36,168 bases of DNA from Chroococcidiopsidaceae cyanobacterium CP_BM_ER_R8_30 (GCA_019244235.1 JAFASY010000067.1:1-36168), one strand, 5' to 3'; shown: positions 16,486 to 25,354, counted from the first letter of the stretch. Notes: generated from the sequence alone by a model not told the origin. Program-made: numbers and translations.

Positions 16486-17952
16486 CTAACAATGATGCAA
16501 CTTGGTCAACAAAAATACAATTTCATCGAGTGCCTGTCTGAGAGTGGCGGCAGATTGATCGGATTGATTGACTATCATACTAAATACAAGTGGTTCATAG
16601 TTGGGAGTATTAAGATACCCCGATATGGCAGCAACCCCGCTCATCGAGCCCGTCTTAGCTTGGAGAATACCTTGAGCAGCTGTGTCGCGGAAACGACTTT
16701 TGAGGGTACCGCTCATGCCAGCTACTGGTAAAGAAGCTCGATAGAATGCTGCCTCTGGAGATTGCGCCATTGCCCTCAGAGTTTGTACAAGCGCTTCAGG
16801 GCTGACTAAGTTATGACGAGATAGTCCTGATCCATCTGTAAGCACATAGCTAGTTGGGTCAACTCCCAACTCGGTCAATGTTGCACCGACTACGCGCAAA
16901 CCGACTTCCTCTGTTGACTCTATAGTAGATGTGCTGCCGACTTGAGCCCCAAGTGTTCGCAGCAAAGCCTCAGCATAAAGATTATTGCTGTTCTGATTTG
17001 TCTCTACCAACAGCTGAGACAATCGCGGTGATTCAACAGATGCTAATTCTCGCCCAGTAGATGAGCGGAGTGAAGAGGGGCTAGCAACCATTGCCTGTTT
17101 TGTCACAATCTGCTGCGCTGCTAGGGCAGCACGGAAGTGTTGCAAAAAGTGCTCTGCGGGGTCAAGGACAGCTAAACTCACAACTTCAGGATCAGAATGA
17201 ATACTTAGCTGTCCTTCTAGGAACAACGTTGGCTTTCCTAGGTTGCGGTCAACATTGATGAATGTTGGTACATCTGGCTTAACTGCGATCGCTTGCTCTT
17301 CAATCTGCCATTGCCTTGCTTCAGTCGGATCGTCCCAGACGGTTCGCAGTGGTTGCCCCAGGGTTTGAGGGAATAACGTCAATGTCACTGCATTTTGATT
17401 CAAAATCAAACTATTGACTGGTGCTCCATAATCTGCTAGGGCATCTTCCAATTCCCAACTGGGGTCAATAGCTGTACCTCGAAAATAATTATCCTCGGCG
17501 ATGAGTTGGCTTACCTGATGGATACCTTGATGGCTGAGCTGCTGCGCCAATTCCGTCAGTTCGGTATCTGTCAAGCTGGGATCTCCCCGTCCCACAACTC
17601 GTAAAGAACTGCCACCATTGTCATAAACAGAAGTACGAATCCGAAACTGGGGACCTAGATGATGTAAGGCAGCAGCTGTCGTAAGTAGCTTGGCATTGGA
17701 AGCCGGGACAAAGTACTGTTGGGCATCATGGCTGTAGATAGTTAAAGCGGGAGATAACGTCTGGATTAAAATGCCCCAACGCGATCGACGTAGCTGCGGA
17801 CGAGCTACGATGGCTTCAATTCCCGCACTTATTTGAGCTGGGCAGACAACTTCAGACGCTTTGGCTGCTCTAATGGTCAAGCAGAAGCAGAGGCTAGATG
17901 AGTAGGTTAGTAGCAGAACTGCCCTCAAGGAGAGATGTCTCGAAAACCTCAT
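16486..17952 (-). CDS. dacB: D-alanyl-D-alanine carboxypeptidase/endopeptidase, PBP4 type (peptidase S13)
   Basis: A periplasmic low-molecular-weight penicillin-binding protein that trims or cuts peptidoglycan cross-links. The 488 residues start with a signal peptide (basic MRFSRHLSLR, hydrophobic core to about residue 25, likely cleavage near 31). The three serine-acyltransferase motifs are all present: SNAK (Ser 85, Lys 88), SNN (322-324) and KTG (433-435). Between the first two lies the long insertion typical of the S13 family, and DGSGLSRHNLVS precedes the KTG motif. The start lies 3 bases after the stop of the Dam-like gene, so the two are probably cotranscribed, an odd partnership. Confidence 0.94.
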   Translation of the reverse strand: MRFSRHLSLRAVLLLTYSSSLCFCLTIRAAKASEVVCPAQISAGIEAIVARPQLRRSRWGILIQTLSPALTIYSHDAQQYFVPASNAKLLTTAAALHHLGPQFRIRTSVYDNGGSSLRVVGRGDPSLTDTELTELAQQLSHQGIHQVSQLIAEDNYFRGTAIDPSWELEDALADYGAPVNSLILNQNAVTLTLFPQTLGQPLRTVWDDPTEARQWQIEEQAIAVKPDVPTFINVDRNLGKPTLFLEGQLSIHSDPEVVSLAVLDPAEHFLQHFRAALAAQQIVTKQAMVASPSSLRSSTGRELASVESPRLSQLLVETNQNSNNLYAEALLRTLGAQVGSTSTIESTEEVGLRVVGATLTELGVDPTSYVLTDGSGLSRHNLVSPEALVQTLRAMAQSPEAAFYRASLPVAGMSGTLKSRFRDTAAQGILQAKTGSMSGVAAISGYLNTPNYEPLVFSMIVNQSDQSAATLRQALDEIVFLLTKLHHC

Positions 17953-17955
17953 TAG

Positions 17956-18774
17956 TCAAGATTTCGCTCTTGGACTACTAACACTGCCAATGGTGCCAAA
18001 AACCTGCTGAAATCGTTCAATGTTCTGACCCAGATAAAAGATGGCATTACCCTGCTTAGGTCGAGGCTGTGGTTGACCTTGGGCATCAAGAAACGCAATC
18101 GGCTCATCAGGGAAACACACTGGAAATGAGCGAGTGAGCTTTTGAAACCACTTACTACCAACTGCTGGTCTTACTAGTATCATGGCTTCTAAGACTCGCC
18201 CAGATTCATACTCAGTTAGAGCCTTGTCGATCCACTTAACTACCTTACCATGAGTTGGTGGGTGTAACCAAACTTGTCCGAACCAGGGCTCTCTAAGCCC
18301 ATCCTGCGCTTGATAGTAGTTGGTTGCTTGAACCCACTGTTGAGTAAATGCGTTGCTAACTGGGTCAAGGTCAATTTTCATAACCTGACGCACCAAGACA
18401 ATGATTTCTGGAGGTGTGTACCAATCTTGAACCTTTTTCTGGGTTAGTGTTTTTGAACTTTTAGCATTGCGCTGGAGTAAATCAATCTGCTTATTGATAG
18501 TTTTGATGCGTTTGTGCAATTGCTTGACGATTTTTCCTCGGGCGATCGCCGCCTCGGCATCGGCTAGTGCTGAGCCATGAACACTTAGGTACTCTGTCTT
18601 CTTACCATTGAACATTGGCTTTCTAGATTTGAGCCGGGGATACTTATGCTTCTTACTACCAGGTTTTGCCTTGGCGATCCAACAGTCGGTTAAGATTCTG
18701 CCCTCACTCTGGACGCTGGCTAACTTTGACTGGAGAGACAACAACTCAGCTTTTAAGTCCTCTAGCTTTGGCAT
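17956..18774 (-). CDS. Phage-type Dam-like DNA N6-adenine methyltransferase, atypical catalytic motif
   Basis: A protein of 272 residues in two parts. Residues 1-110 are basic with coiled-coil character, including a CWIAKAKPGSKKHKYPRLKS stretch and KIVKQLHKRIKTINKQIDLL, perhaps for DNA binding. From about 117 it resembles phage-type DNA N6-adenine methyltransferases (PF05869): DWYTPPEI, then IDLDPVSN, then NYYQAQDGL, EPWFGQVWL. Where that family has (N/D)PPY, this protein reads HPPT (171-174), so catalysis may be lost or altered. The start codon abuts a 13-bp inverted repeat. dacB follows 3 bases downstream. A phage or plasmid origin is plausible. The family call is good; activity is uncertain. 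Confidence 0.72.
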   Translation of the reverse strand: MPKLEDLKAELLSLQSKLASVQSEGRILTDCWIAKAKPGSKKHKYPRLKSRKPMFNGKKTEYLSVHGSALADAEAAIARGKIVKQLHKRIKTINKQIDLLQRNAKSSKTLTQKKVQDWYTPPEIIVLVRQVMKIDLDPVSNAFTQQWVQATNYYQAQDGLREPWFGQVWLHPPTHGKVVKWIDKALTEYESGRVLEAMILVRPAVGSKWFQKLTRSFPVCFPDEPIAFLDAQGQPQPRPKQGNAIFYLGQNIERFQQVFGTIGSVSSPRAKS

Positions 18775-18823
18775 GTTCGTATAGCAATCTCAGGAATATT
18801 CTACTATAATTTGCTATACGAAC
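18775..18823. promoter_or_regulatory. Perfect 13-bp inverted repeat around a TATAAT box
   Basis: GTTCGTATAGCAA (18775-18787) and TTGCTATACGAAC (18811-18823) are exact reverse complements with a 23-base AT-rich spacer. The left arm touches the ATG of the Dam-like gene. The spacer ends in TATAAT (18805-18810), a plus-strand -10 box, and read on the minus strand contains TATAGT and TAGAAT. It probably works as an operator for the divergent genes or, in the minus-strand transcript, as a hairpin ending at the start codon. Confidence 0.6.
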
Positions 18824-18945
18824 GAGTGAAAGTAGTTCCCAAGTCCGTAAAGTCAACGTCCTCCTGGCGTGCTACATGCTTGTGGTGCGTTAACTACATT
18901 ATGCAACTGCTGTCATTCCTTCAACCACATCTAAGGGGGTTGACA

Positions 18946-19194
18946 ATGACTGATAAGCAAAACTTTCTCTATCCTCGCTCGCGCTACTACGGGCAGGTGA
19001 AGCCAGAAAACCTGGTCTTTAATGCAAATTTGCAAGAGTTCTCGCAGCGCGTCAGCTATATTGTCAACCTGCAAACAGGCGGCAAGCTGTCCTCAGAGGA
19101 ATCGTACCAACAAATCGAAGCATCCTGGAAACAGCTTAAGAGAAGCAAAAGGCAGTTAGGAATTGGTCAACCACTAGGCTTAAGTCAGGAATGA
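18946..19194 (+). CDS. Small conserved cyanobacterial protein (DUF7219-like)
   Basis: An 82-residue soluble protein of a type I recall as widespread in cyanobacteria, with the opening DKQNFLYPRSRYYG, then NLVFNANLQEFSQRV and a Lys-rich helix WKQLKRSKRQLGIG. Its function is unknown. The frame is open back to 18811, but the start at 18946 is preferred because TAAGGGGG lies 6-13 bases upstream and the conserved region begins here. The next small gene begins 15 bases after its stop, so they may form an operon. Confidence 0.82.
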   Translation: MTDKQNFLYPRSRYYGQVKPENLVFNANLQEFSQRVSYIVNLQTGGKLSSEESYQQIEASWKQLKRSKRQLGIGQPLGLSQE

Positions 19195-19209
19195 GGTTTT
19201 ATTTGCCCC

Positions 19210-19548
19210 ATGGTACAACTTAAACAGATAAAAACAGGATTAAAAGATTTAGATATTAAACCAGGTAACGTTGTTCGTCTCCTACAGCCTTTCAAACCAG
19301 AGCGGTTTAGCTCTAGAGAGTATACTTTTGCCATAGTGGCTGGAATAGTTGAAGATAACTCTAAAAGCAGCTCAAAGCAGCAATCTTGTTCAGGCTCCCA
19401 AATATCAACCCAAGAGCAGCCAAGCTGGCATGAGCTAGTTGTCTACCTATATGAACCCCATAGTTCAACCGTCTATACAGACGAATATAGCTCCGTAGCT
19501 TTATTTAGTTTCGACTTAAATGAAGTGGAGATATTACAAAGAGGATAA
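19210..19548 (+). CDS. Small protein of unknown function
   Basis: I do not recognise this 112-residue protein. It is a mixed beta-type sequence (KPGNVVRLLQPFKP, then EYTFAIVAGIVED, then ELVVYLYEP) with a Ser/Gln-rich linker (about 50-70). The spacing of beta strands looks like a small barrel, as in cyanobacterial conserved hypotheticals. No signal or membrane segment is visible. It follows the 82-residue gene by 15 bases and ends 6 bases from the end of the convergent EmrB-type gene. Confidence 0.7.
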   Translation: MVQLKQIKTGLKDLDIKPGNVVRLLQPFKPERFSSREYTFAIVAGIVEDNSKSSSKQQSCSGSQISTQEQPSWHELVVYLYEPHSSTVYTDEYSSVALFSFDLNEVEILQRG

Positions 19549-19554
19549 GGCTCC

Positions 19555-21162
19555 TCAATGGGCAGCTGCACCAGCACCAGCCCTGACCTTTTTACAGAAC
19601 AAGAGGGAAATAGCGCACACAAGCAGCCCAATGGCGATGAAGTAAAAGCAATCATTGTATGCCATTACATAGGCTTCACGTCGGACAATATTAGCAATTT
19701 GTTGCAGTGCTTGATTGTGGGCAGTACTAGGATCGCTACCCTGACTTTCAAAGAACTGAGTTAGCTGATTGATCCGCTGTTGAGTTTCGGGTCTATACAA
19801 TGTGACAAAATCTCCGATGCGCACAGAGTGAAATTGCTCTCGTATCGTCAGCAGTGTGTCTAAAGCAGCAATCCCGAATGAACCACCTAAGTTGCGCATC
19901 ATGTTAAATAAACTGGAGGCTGAGCCCGCCTGTTCTTTTTCAATATTTGCTGTAGCGATAGACGAGAGCGGCAAGATCATCAGGGGTTGCCCCAGAGCCC
20001 GAACTAGCTGTGACCACTTAAGTTCCTGTATTCCTGTAAGGTGCGTCATATTCGAGTTCATAAAACAACTTATTGCAAAAACGCTAAACCCTACAGCAGC
20101 TAGAAAGCGCACATCAAATCGTTGCATGAGTTTAGGCACGAATGGGATGAGGAATAGCTGCGGCACTCCTGACCACATGATCGTTATACCGATTTCTTGA
20201 GGAGTGTAACCCTGGATCTGACCAAGATACAGAGGCAGAATGTATACCGTACCGTACAAGCCTAGTCCCAGTCCTAAACCAGATAGGCTGCCGATGGCAA
20301 AGTTGCGGCGAACTAACAAGCGTAGATTGATAAAAGGTCTCTTACGTGTCAGCTCAATCCAAAGGAAAAGAGCAATAAAAATAGCAGCAATAACTGACAG
20401 TTGCCTAATGGCTTGAGAACCAAACCAGTCCCAGCGCTCCCCTTGTTCTAATACAACTTCCAAAGACCCCAGACCAAGCGCCATAGAGAGGATGCCTAAC
20501 CAGTCGCCTCCCTTTAATCGGTCTAGATGCATTGGCTGTGGATCGATGGCATATAAGACTATGGCTATGAGTATAATTCCTGGAATGATATTTAAGTAAA
20601 AGTTGTACTGCCAGCCATAGTTATCTGTCAGCCAACCCCCAATTGTCGGACCAATCGAGGGTGCAAAGGTTGCTGTGACCGAAAACATTGCCAGTCCAAT
20701 CGGCTGTTTAGCTGGTGGTAAGGTGGTGAGTACAATGGTAAAGGCCATGGGAATGAGTACGCCCCCAGTAAAGCCTTGCCCAGCGCGGAAGACAATAATC
20801 TCACCTAGGCTCGAAGAAAAAGCGCAGCAAATAGAAAATAATATAAATAGGATGGAATTGCCGACCAAATACCACCGCACAGAAAACACCTGTGACAACC
20901 ATCCGGTTAGCGGAATGGTAATAATCTCAGCTACTAGATAAGCAGTGGAGATCCAAGAACCTTCATCTGTCGTTGCACCTATTGCCCCAGAAATCTGTTG
21001 CAGAGAAGAGTTGGTGATCTGAATATCCAAAACCGCCATGAATGCGCCTAGCATAGCGCCCATCAAACCAATCCAGGTTTTTAGGGGGACCCGATCGTCA
21101 GAGGGAGGGGATTGACTAGGAGGTTTACGAGATTGTTGATTATTGACATTTGTTGTAGCCAT
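19555..21162 (-). CDS. EmrB/QacA-type MFS drug exporter (DHA2 family)
   Basis: An inner-membrane proton-driven exporter of 535 residues with about 14 hydrophobic segments. Family motifs are visible: AVLDIQITNSSLQQI in segment 1 (motif D1), TGWLSQVFSVRW (motif A) and GPTIGGWLTDNYGW (motif C of antiporters) followed by YLNIIPG. The N-terminus is soluble and rich in Pro, Ser and Gln. It is the last gene of a minus-strand run headed by a MarR regulator and an EmrA-type adaptor, with which it should form a tripartite-like pump across the envelope. Substrates cannot be predicted. Confidence 0.93.
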   Translation of the reverse strand: MATTNVNNQQSRKPPSQSPPSDDRVPLKTWIGLMGAMLGAFMAVLDIQITNSSLQQISGAIGATTDEGSWISTAYLVAEIITIPLTGWLSQVFSVRWYLVGNSILFILFSICCAFSSSLGEIIVFRAGQGFTGGVLIPMAFTIVLTTLPPAKQPIGLAMFSVTATFAPSIGPTIGGWLTDNYGWQYNFYLNIIPGIILIAIVLYAIDPQPMHLDRLKGGDWLGILSMALGLGSLEVVLEQGERWDWFGSQAIRQLSVIAAIFIALFLWIELTRKRPFINLRLLVRRNFAIGSLSGLGLGLGLYGTVYILPLYLGQIQGYTPQEIGITIMWSGVPQLFLIPFVPKLMQRFDVRFLAAVGFSVFAISCFMNSNMTHLTGIQELKWSQLVRALGQPLMILPLSSIATANIEKEQAGSASSLFNMMRNLGGSFGIAALDTLLTIREQFHSVRIGDFVTLYRPETQQRINQLTQFFESQGSDPSTAHNQALQQIANIVRREAYVMAYNDCFYFIAIGLLVCAISLLFCKKVRAGAGAAAH

Positions 21163-21245
21163 AGGATGACTCCAAGTTCAAATATTAGAGGGTTGAGAAG
21201 GGAGGACATATCTTGTCTGCAAGACTGGGATAACTATGAGAAATA

Positions 21246-22511
21246 TTATCTTGGCAGGATGCCAGCTTTTGTATAGATTGGTTTAACTAGGATTCTGATC
21301 TGAGGTAGCTGTGTCCTGAAAAGCAAGGACCCAAGAATGCAGAAGCCACCACCAATGATAAATGTGCTTGGAGCACCAATTTTACTTGCCAAGCTACCAG
21401 CGAATAAGTTACCGAAAGGCACCATACCAAGGAAAGACATGGTAAATAAGCTCATGACCCTTCCACGTTTATCATCCTCGACGATCGTTTGAATTACTGT
21501 GTTGCTAGAAGCAATTGCCAGAATTGAACCTAAGCCAATTAGCAGCGACGTCAGTAAAGATAGCCACAAGAAATGGGACAAAGCAAAAATAATCATCCCA
21601 ACTCCACAAATTGCTGGGGCAGAGGCGATGACTTTACCTAAACCGAGTACAGTTTTTCGGGTACTGAGATAAATTCCGCCGCAAAGCGCTCCGACTCCTG
21701 ATGCTGCCATCAAAAAACCTAGAGTATGAGCACCACCATGCAACACTTTGGTCGCAAAAATTGGCATGAGAGTGATATAGGGCATTGCCATCAGACTGAA
21801 CAATGCTAGTAATAGTAAGATGGAGCGAATAGGTGAGAAGCCAAAGGCATAGCTAAATCCCTCTTTCACTCTTTCCCAAGGATTAGCTGTTTGCACAATT
21901 TCTTGCTTAGACCTGAGCCGCATTGCAAGTAGAGCGGCAATTACAGCAATATAGCTCAGACCATCAATTAGAAAACAGTAACCACTTCCGACTCTGGCAA
22001 TAACAATACCAGCAATTGCCGGACCAATTAATCGCCCCCCATTAACCAGGGAAGAATTGAGCGCGATCGCGCTTGATAGATCTTCTTTCCGGTCTACCAT
22101 TTCTTTGACAAAGGTCTGCCTAGCTGGGGCATCAATGGCATTAATTAAACCTTGAAACAAGCTCAAGCCAATAATTTGCCAAATATTGATAACGTGCGTT
22201 AGGGCTAGAACTGCTAGCGCTAACGATTGGATCATTGCTAAGGTTTGAGTTGTCACTAAGATTCGATGGGTATTCCATCTATCTATAACAACACCGCCAA
22301 ATGGAGCTAGAACAAAGCTGGGAATTTGACTTGTAAATCCGACTATCCCTAGCATAAATGCTGAATTTGTCAGCTGATAAACTAGCCATACAGTGGCAAG
22401 TTGCGTCATCCAAGTCCCAATGAGGGAAATTCCTTGTCCACCAAAGAATAGACGATAATTCCTTGATTTTAGTGCTGATGGAAGTGACCTTGCTCTGATG
22501 GCATTTCTCAT
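21246..22511 (-). CDS. MFS exporter, EntS-like (copy 2)
   Basis: A 12-segment major facilitator of 421 residues in the enterobactin-exporter-like (MFS_3) group. It opens with SRNYRLFFGGQGISLIGTWM and has RWNTHRILV in the first cytoplasmic loop, INAIDAPARQTFV in segment 4-5 and DDKRGRVMSLFTM in the second half. It is a close paralogue of the gene just upstream at 22585: 47 of 64 residues are identical over the block starting at SRNYRL. The two lie 73 bases apart in tandem, sandwiched between EmrA- and EmrB-type genes. The substrate is unknown. Confidence 0.92.
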   Translation of the reverse strand: MRNAIRARSLPSALKSRNYRLFFGGQGISLIGTWMTQLATVWLVYQLTNSAFMLGIVGFTSQIPSFVLAPFGGVVIDRWNTHRILVTTQTLAMIQSLALAVLALTHVINIWQIIGLSLFQGLINAIDAPARQTFVKEMVDRKEDLSSAIALNSSLVNGGRLIGPAIAGIVIARVGSGYCFLIDGLSYIAVIAALLAMRLRSKQEIVQTANPWERVKEGFSYAFGFSPIRSILLLLALFSLMAMPYITLMPIFATKVLHGGAHTLGFLMAASGVGALCGGIYLSTRKTVLGLGKVIASAPAICGVGMIIFALSHFLWLSLLTSLLIGLGSILAIASSNTVIQTIVEDDKRGRVMSLFTMSFLGMVPFGNLFAGSLASKIGAPSTFIIGGGFCILGSLLFRTQLPQIRILVKPIYTKAGILPR

Positions 22512-22584
22512 ATATTGATTCTTGGAGAAGACTTGTTAGGGTTCATAAACCTTCATATCTCTATTGTTGGAAACTTGAGTATGC

Positions 22585-23871
22585 TTATGAATGCACCTTA
22601 GGAAGGATTCCAATCTCGGTATAGATTGGCTGGATCAGGCTAGTTAATACTGGTAGGTATTTAGCGAATATGAAAGAACTAAAAATGCAAACCGCACCAT
22701 TAATTATTAATGTATTTGGAGCCCCAATTTGATTGGCCAGCCAACCAGAAAACAAGCTGCCAAAGGGTACCATACCCATAAATGACATGCTAAAGAAGCT
22801 CATAACTCGACCCCGCTTATCGTCCTCCACTATTGTTTGAACAAACGTGTTACAGGCCGCTATTTGCAGAACAACACCGAAGCCAACCGCTACCATCACT
22901 ATTAAGGAAAACCCAAGAATACGGGATAGAGAAAAGACAATAAACCCAATTCCCCAGATTCTTGGAGCCATGGCGATAACATTCTCTAAACCCACTACAC
23001 TAAGTCGAGAACTCAGGTAAATACTAGCTATGAAAGCTCCTAATGCTGAAGCTGCCATTAAAAACCCTAGAGTTTCCGCACCCCCGTGAAGCACGTCGGT
23101 TGCAAAAATCGGTGCTAGAACAACATACGGTAAGCCCATAAAACCGAGTAAAGCCATCAGCAGTAGAACTGAGCGGATAGGTGGGAAGCCAAAGGCATAG
23201 GAAAATCCTGTTTTCAGCCTCTGCCATTGCGGGGAAGATTCTACTGATATCTTTACAGGAGGGAGCTTCATCGACATTAAGGCAACAAGTACAGCTATGT
23301 AGCTAATACCGTCAATCAGGAAGCACATTCCTGACCCTACTGTGGCAATTAATAAACCACCAATTGCGGGTCCAATTAACCGAGCGCTACTAATGAGAGA
23401 AGCATTGAGCGCGATCGCATTTCCTAAGTTTTCTTGCTTCTCAACAATTTCTTTAACGAAAGCCTGTAGGGCTGGTACAGAGACAGCGTTAATTAAACCT
23501 TGAAGCAGGCTCAATCCAATAATTTGCCAAATATTTATCATGCCTGTTAGTGCTAGAAAGGCTAGCGCTAAGGACTGAAACATTGCCAGAACCTGGGCGG
23601 CAACTACGATATGATAGCGAGACCATCTATCCACAAATACTCCAGCAAACGGAGCTAGACAGAAAGTTGGAATTTGACTAGCAAACCCGACTATGCCCAA
23701 CCACCAAGCTGAGTGCGTTAACTGGAGCACTAACCAGTTGGTAGCAATAAGTGTCATCCAGGTTCCGATCATTGAAAGACCTTGACCAGCAAAATACAGT
23801 CGATAATTTCTAGAGCTAAAAGCTCGTCCAATCCGACTTAAATGCCTTAAATTACCGACCTTAGATGTCAT
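22585..23871 (-). CDS. MFS exporter, EntS-like (copy 1)
   Basis: A 12-segment major facilitator of 428 residues, paralogous to the gene at 21246. The same landmarks appear: SRNYRLYFAGQGLSMIGTWM, then RWSRYHIVV, INAVSVPALQAFV and DDKRGRVMSFFSM. Copies in tandem of this type may form a heterodimer or split substrate range, but MFS exporters usually act alone. It follows the EmrA-type gene by 64 bases and probably shares its transcript. The ATG at 23871 gives a short basic N-terminus before the first membrane segment. Confidence 0.92.
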   Translation of the reverse strand: MTSKVGNLRHLSRIGRAFSSRNYRLYFAGQGLSMIGTWMTLIATNWLVLQLTHSAWWLGIVGFASQIPTFCLAPFAGVFVDRWSRYHIVVAAQVLAMFQSLALAFLALTGMINIWQIIGLSLLQGLINAVSVPALQAFVKEIVEKQENLGNAIALNASLISSARLIGPAIGGLLIATVGSGMCFLIDGISYIAVLVALMSMKLPPVKISVESSPQWQRLKTGFSYAFGFPPIRSVLLLMALLGFMGLPYVVLAPIFATDVLHGGAETLGFLMAASALGAFIASIYLSSRLSVVGLENVIAMAPRIWGIGFIVFSLSRILGFSLIVMVAVGFGVVLQIAACNTFVQTIVEDDKRGRVMSFFSMSFMGMVPFGSLFSGWLANQIGAPNTLIINGAVCIFSSFIFAKYLPVLTSLIQPIYTEIGILPKVHS

Positions 23872-23935
23872 AAGATTCTCTGTGCCTCTGGAAGAATGAA
23901 CTTACCAGAGGCTATTATTAACAACTAACTTTACC

Positions 23936-25354
23936 TTACTTTACATTCACACTTGGTTCAACTGACAACCCAGGAACAATTCGCGATTCATATCCGCGAA
24001 TGCTATTGGGGTCAAAGACAATTTTGACCGGGACTCGTTGCACAATTTTGGTAAAGTTACCAGTGGCGTTATCTGAAGGTAGTAGAGCAAACGTCGAGCC
24101 GGAACCTGGTGAAAAACTATCTACACGACCGAGGAAGTCGTGATTAGGGATAGCATCGACGTGGATTGTTACTGGTTGCCCGATACGCATCTTAGCAAGC
24201 TGGGTTTCTTTGAAGTTGGCAACGACCCAGGCATCGTCTTGTGTAATTTGCATCAAAGGAGTTCCAGGCTGCACTCGTTCCCCGACTTGTGCGCTTTTAT
24301 TACCCACCCTACCGCTCGTGGGAGCGTAGATGTCGGTGTAGGATAGCTGCAGTTCGGCATTATGCAGATTTGCTTGGGATTGGGCGATCGCCGCTTCAGC
24401 CGCTTTGTACTGAGCCTGGTTTACCTTGGTTTGCACCCCACTGGCTTTAGCCTGTGTGAGTCCACCTTGGGACGCCGCCAACTGAGCCTCGGCTTTAGTC
24501 ACATTCTCCTGAGCTTGAGCCAGGTTGGCTTGAGCTTGTGCTACTGCCTGAATCGCAGAATTTTTCTGGGCGACGTCCACATAGTAAGCAGCACGGTAAG
24601 TATCTAACTGCGAACGAGACACGACTCCTTGTTGATAAAGGGTGCTGTAACGGCGATAGTTAGCTTGATCCCGTTGCAGATTCGCATTGGCTTGAGCCAC
24701 CTGTGCTTCGGCTGCAGGAACTCCAGCTTGTGCCGCCTTGACTTGGGCAACGGCAGTATTAATTGAGGCGCGGGCACTGTTAACATTACCTTGGGCATTC
24801 TGCGTATTTCCCAAGGCCGTTTGCGATGCTAGATTAATATTGGAGAGTGCAGCGTTTGCCTGACGTTGAGCTGCTTCTAGTGATGCTTCTGCTTGCTGGA
24901 CTTGTACCTGATAATCGCGAGGGTCAAGCGTCACCAAAAGTTGACCTGCTTGTACATGCTGGTTGTCATTCACTAGCACAGCGTTAACTGTGCCATTAAT
25001 CCGGCTACTAACCGGATGAACATCAGCTGTCGTGTAGGCATCATCTGTAGTTTCGTGGGTAGAAGCGTACTCGAACCAGCGGACACCAAACACACCCACA
25101 ACTACTGCCAACACACCTAAACCTGAGAAAAGTAAACGCTTGCGTCTTTTCTTCTTAGGATTCAGTTTTTCTCCTTCCTGCTGAGCTTTATCCTCAGGCT
25201 TCGCCACTTGTCCCGTTTCACGCTCTTTCTCTGGAGCAACGGCTGTGGCTACTGCTGGAGTGGCTTTTTTATCAGTATCGGCAACTGTACTCACTTCCTG
25301 GTCTAATACTGCGGCTCCTTTGCCGTTTAGAGAATTATCGTTTGAATTTGTCAC
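23936..25354 (-). CDS. HlyD/EmrA-type membrane fusion protein
   Basis: The periplasmic adaptor of a multidrug pump, 472 residues. A charged cytoplasmic N-terminus rich in Ala, Glu and Lys (about 1-78) is followed by one membrane segment (about 79-98, SGLGVLAVVVGVFGVRW), a biotinyl-lipoyl half-motif (TADVHPVSSRINGTV, then VQAGQLLVTLDPRDY), a long Ala/Gln-rich alpha-hairpin (about 140-325), the second lipoyl half (LSYTDIYAPTSGRVGNKS) and a beta barrel to the end. The start chosen is GTG at 25354 because GGAGG lies 8 bases upstream; a GTG at 25369 overlaps that site and is less likely. Its direct partners should be the exporters encoded downstream. Confidence 0.93.
   Translation of the reverse strand: MTNSNDNSLNGKGAAVLDQEVSTVADTDKKATPAVATAVAPEKERETGQVAKPEDKAQQEGEKLNPKKKRRKRLLFSGLGVLAVVVGVFGVRWFEYASTHETTDDAYTTADVHPVSSRINGTVNAVLVNDNQHVQAGQLLVTLDPRDYQVQVQQAEASLEAAQRQANAALSNINLASQTALGNTQNAQGNVNSARASINTAVAQVKAAQAGVPAAEAQVAQANANLQRDQANYRRYSTLYQQGVVSRSQLDTYRAAYYVDVAQKNSAIQAVAQAQANLAQAQENVTKAEAQLAASQGGLTQAKASGVQTKVNQAQYKAAEAAIAQSQANLHNAELQLSYTDIYAPTSGRVGNKSAQVGERVQPGTPLMQITQDDAWVVANFKETQLAKMRIGQPVTIHVDAIPNHDFLGRVDSFSPGSGSTFALLPSDNATGNFTKIVQRVPVKIVFDPNSIRGYESRIVPGLSVEPSVNVK

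Noticed and set aside
18775-18823. Resemblance of the inverted repeat to a loxP-like recombination site
   Set aside because: The arms share TTCGTATA with loxP and are 13 bp long, but the spacer is 23 bases where 8 are needed and no recombinase gene is nearby. An operator or RNA hairpin is simpler.
18811-18945. N-terminal extension of the 82-residue gene back to TTG 18811
   Set aside because: It would start inside the inverted repeat, has no ribosome site and a non-conserved look, while ATG 18946 has a good Shine-Dalgarno.
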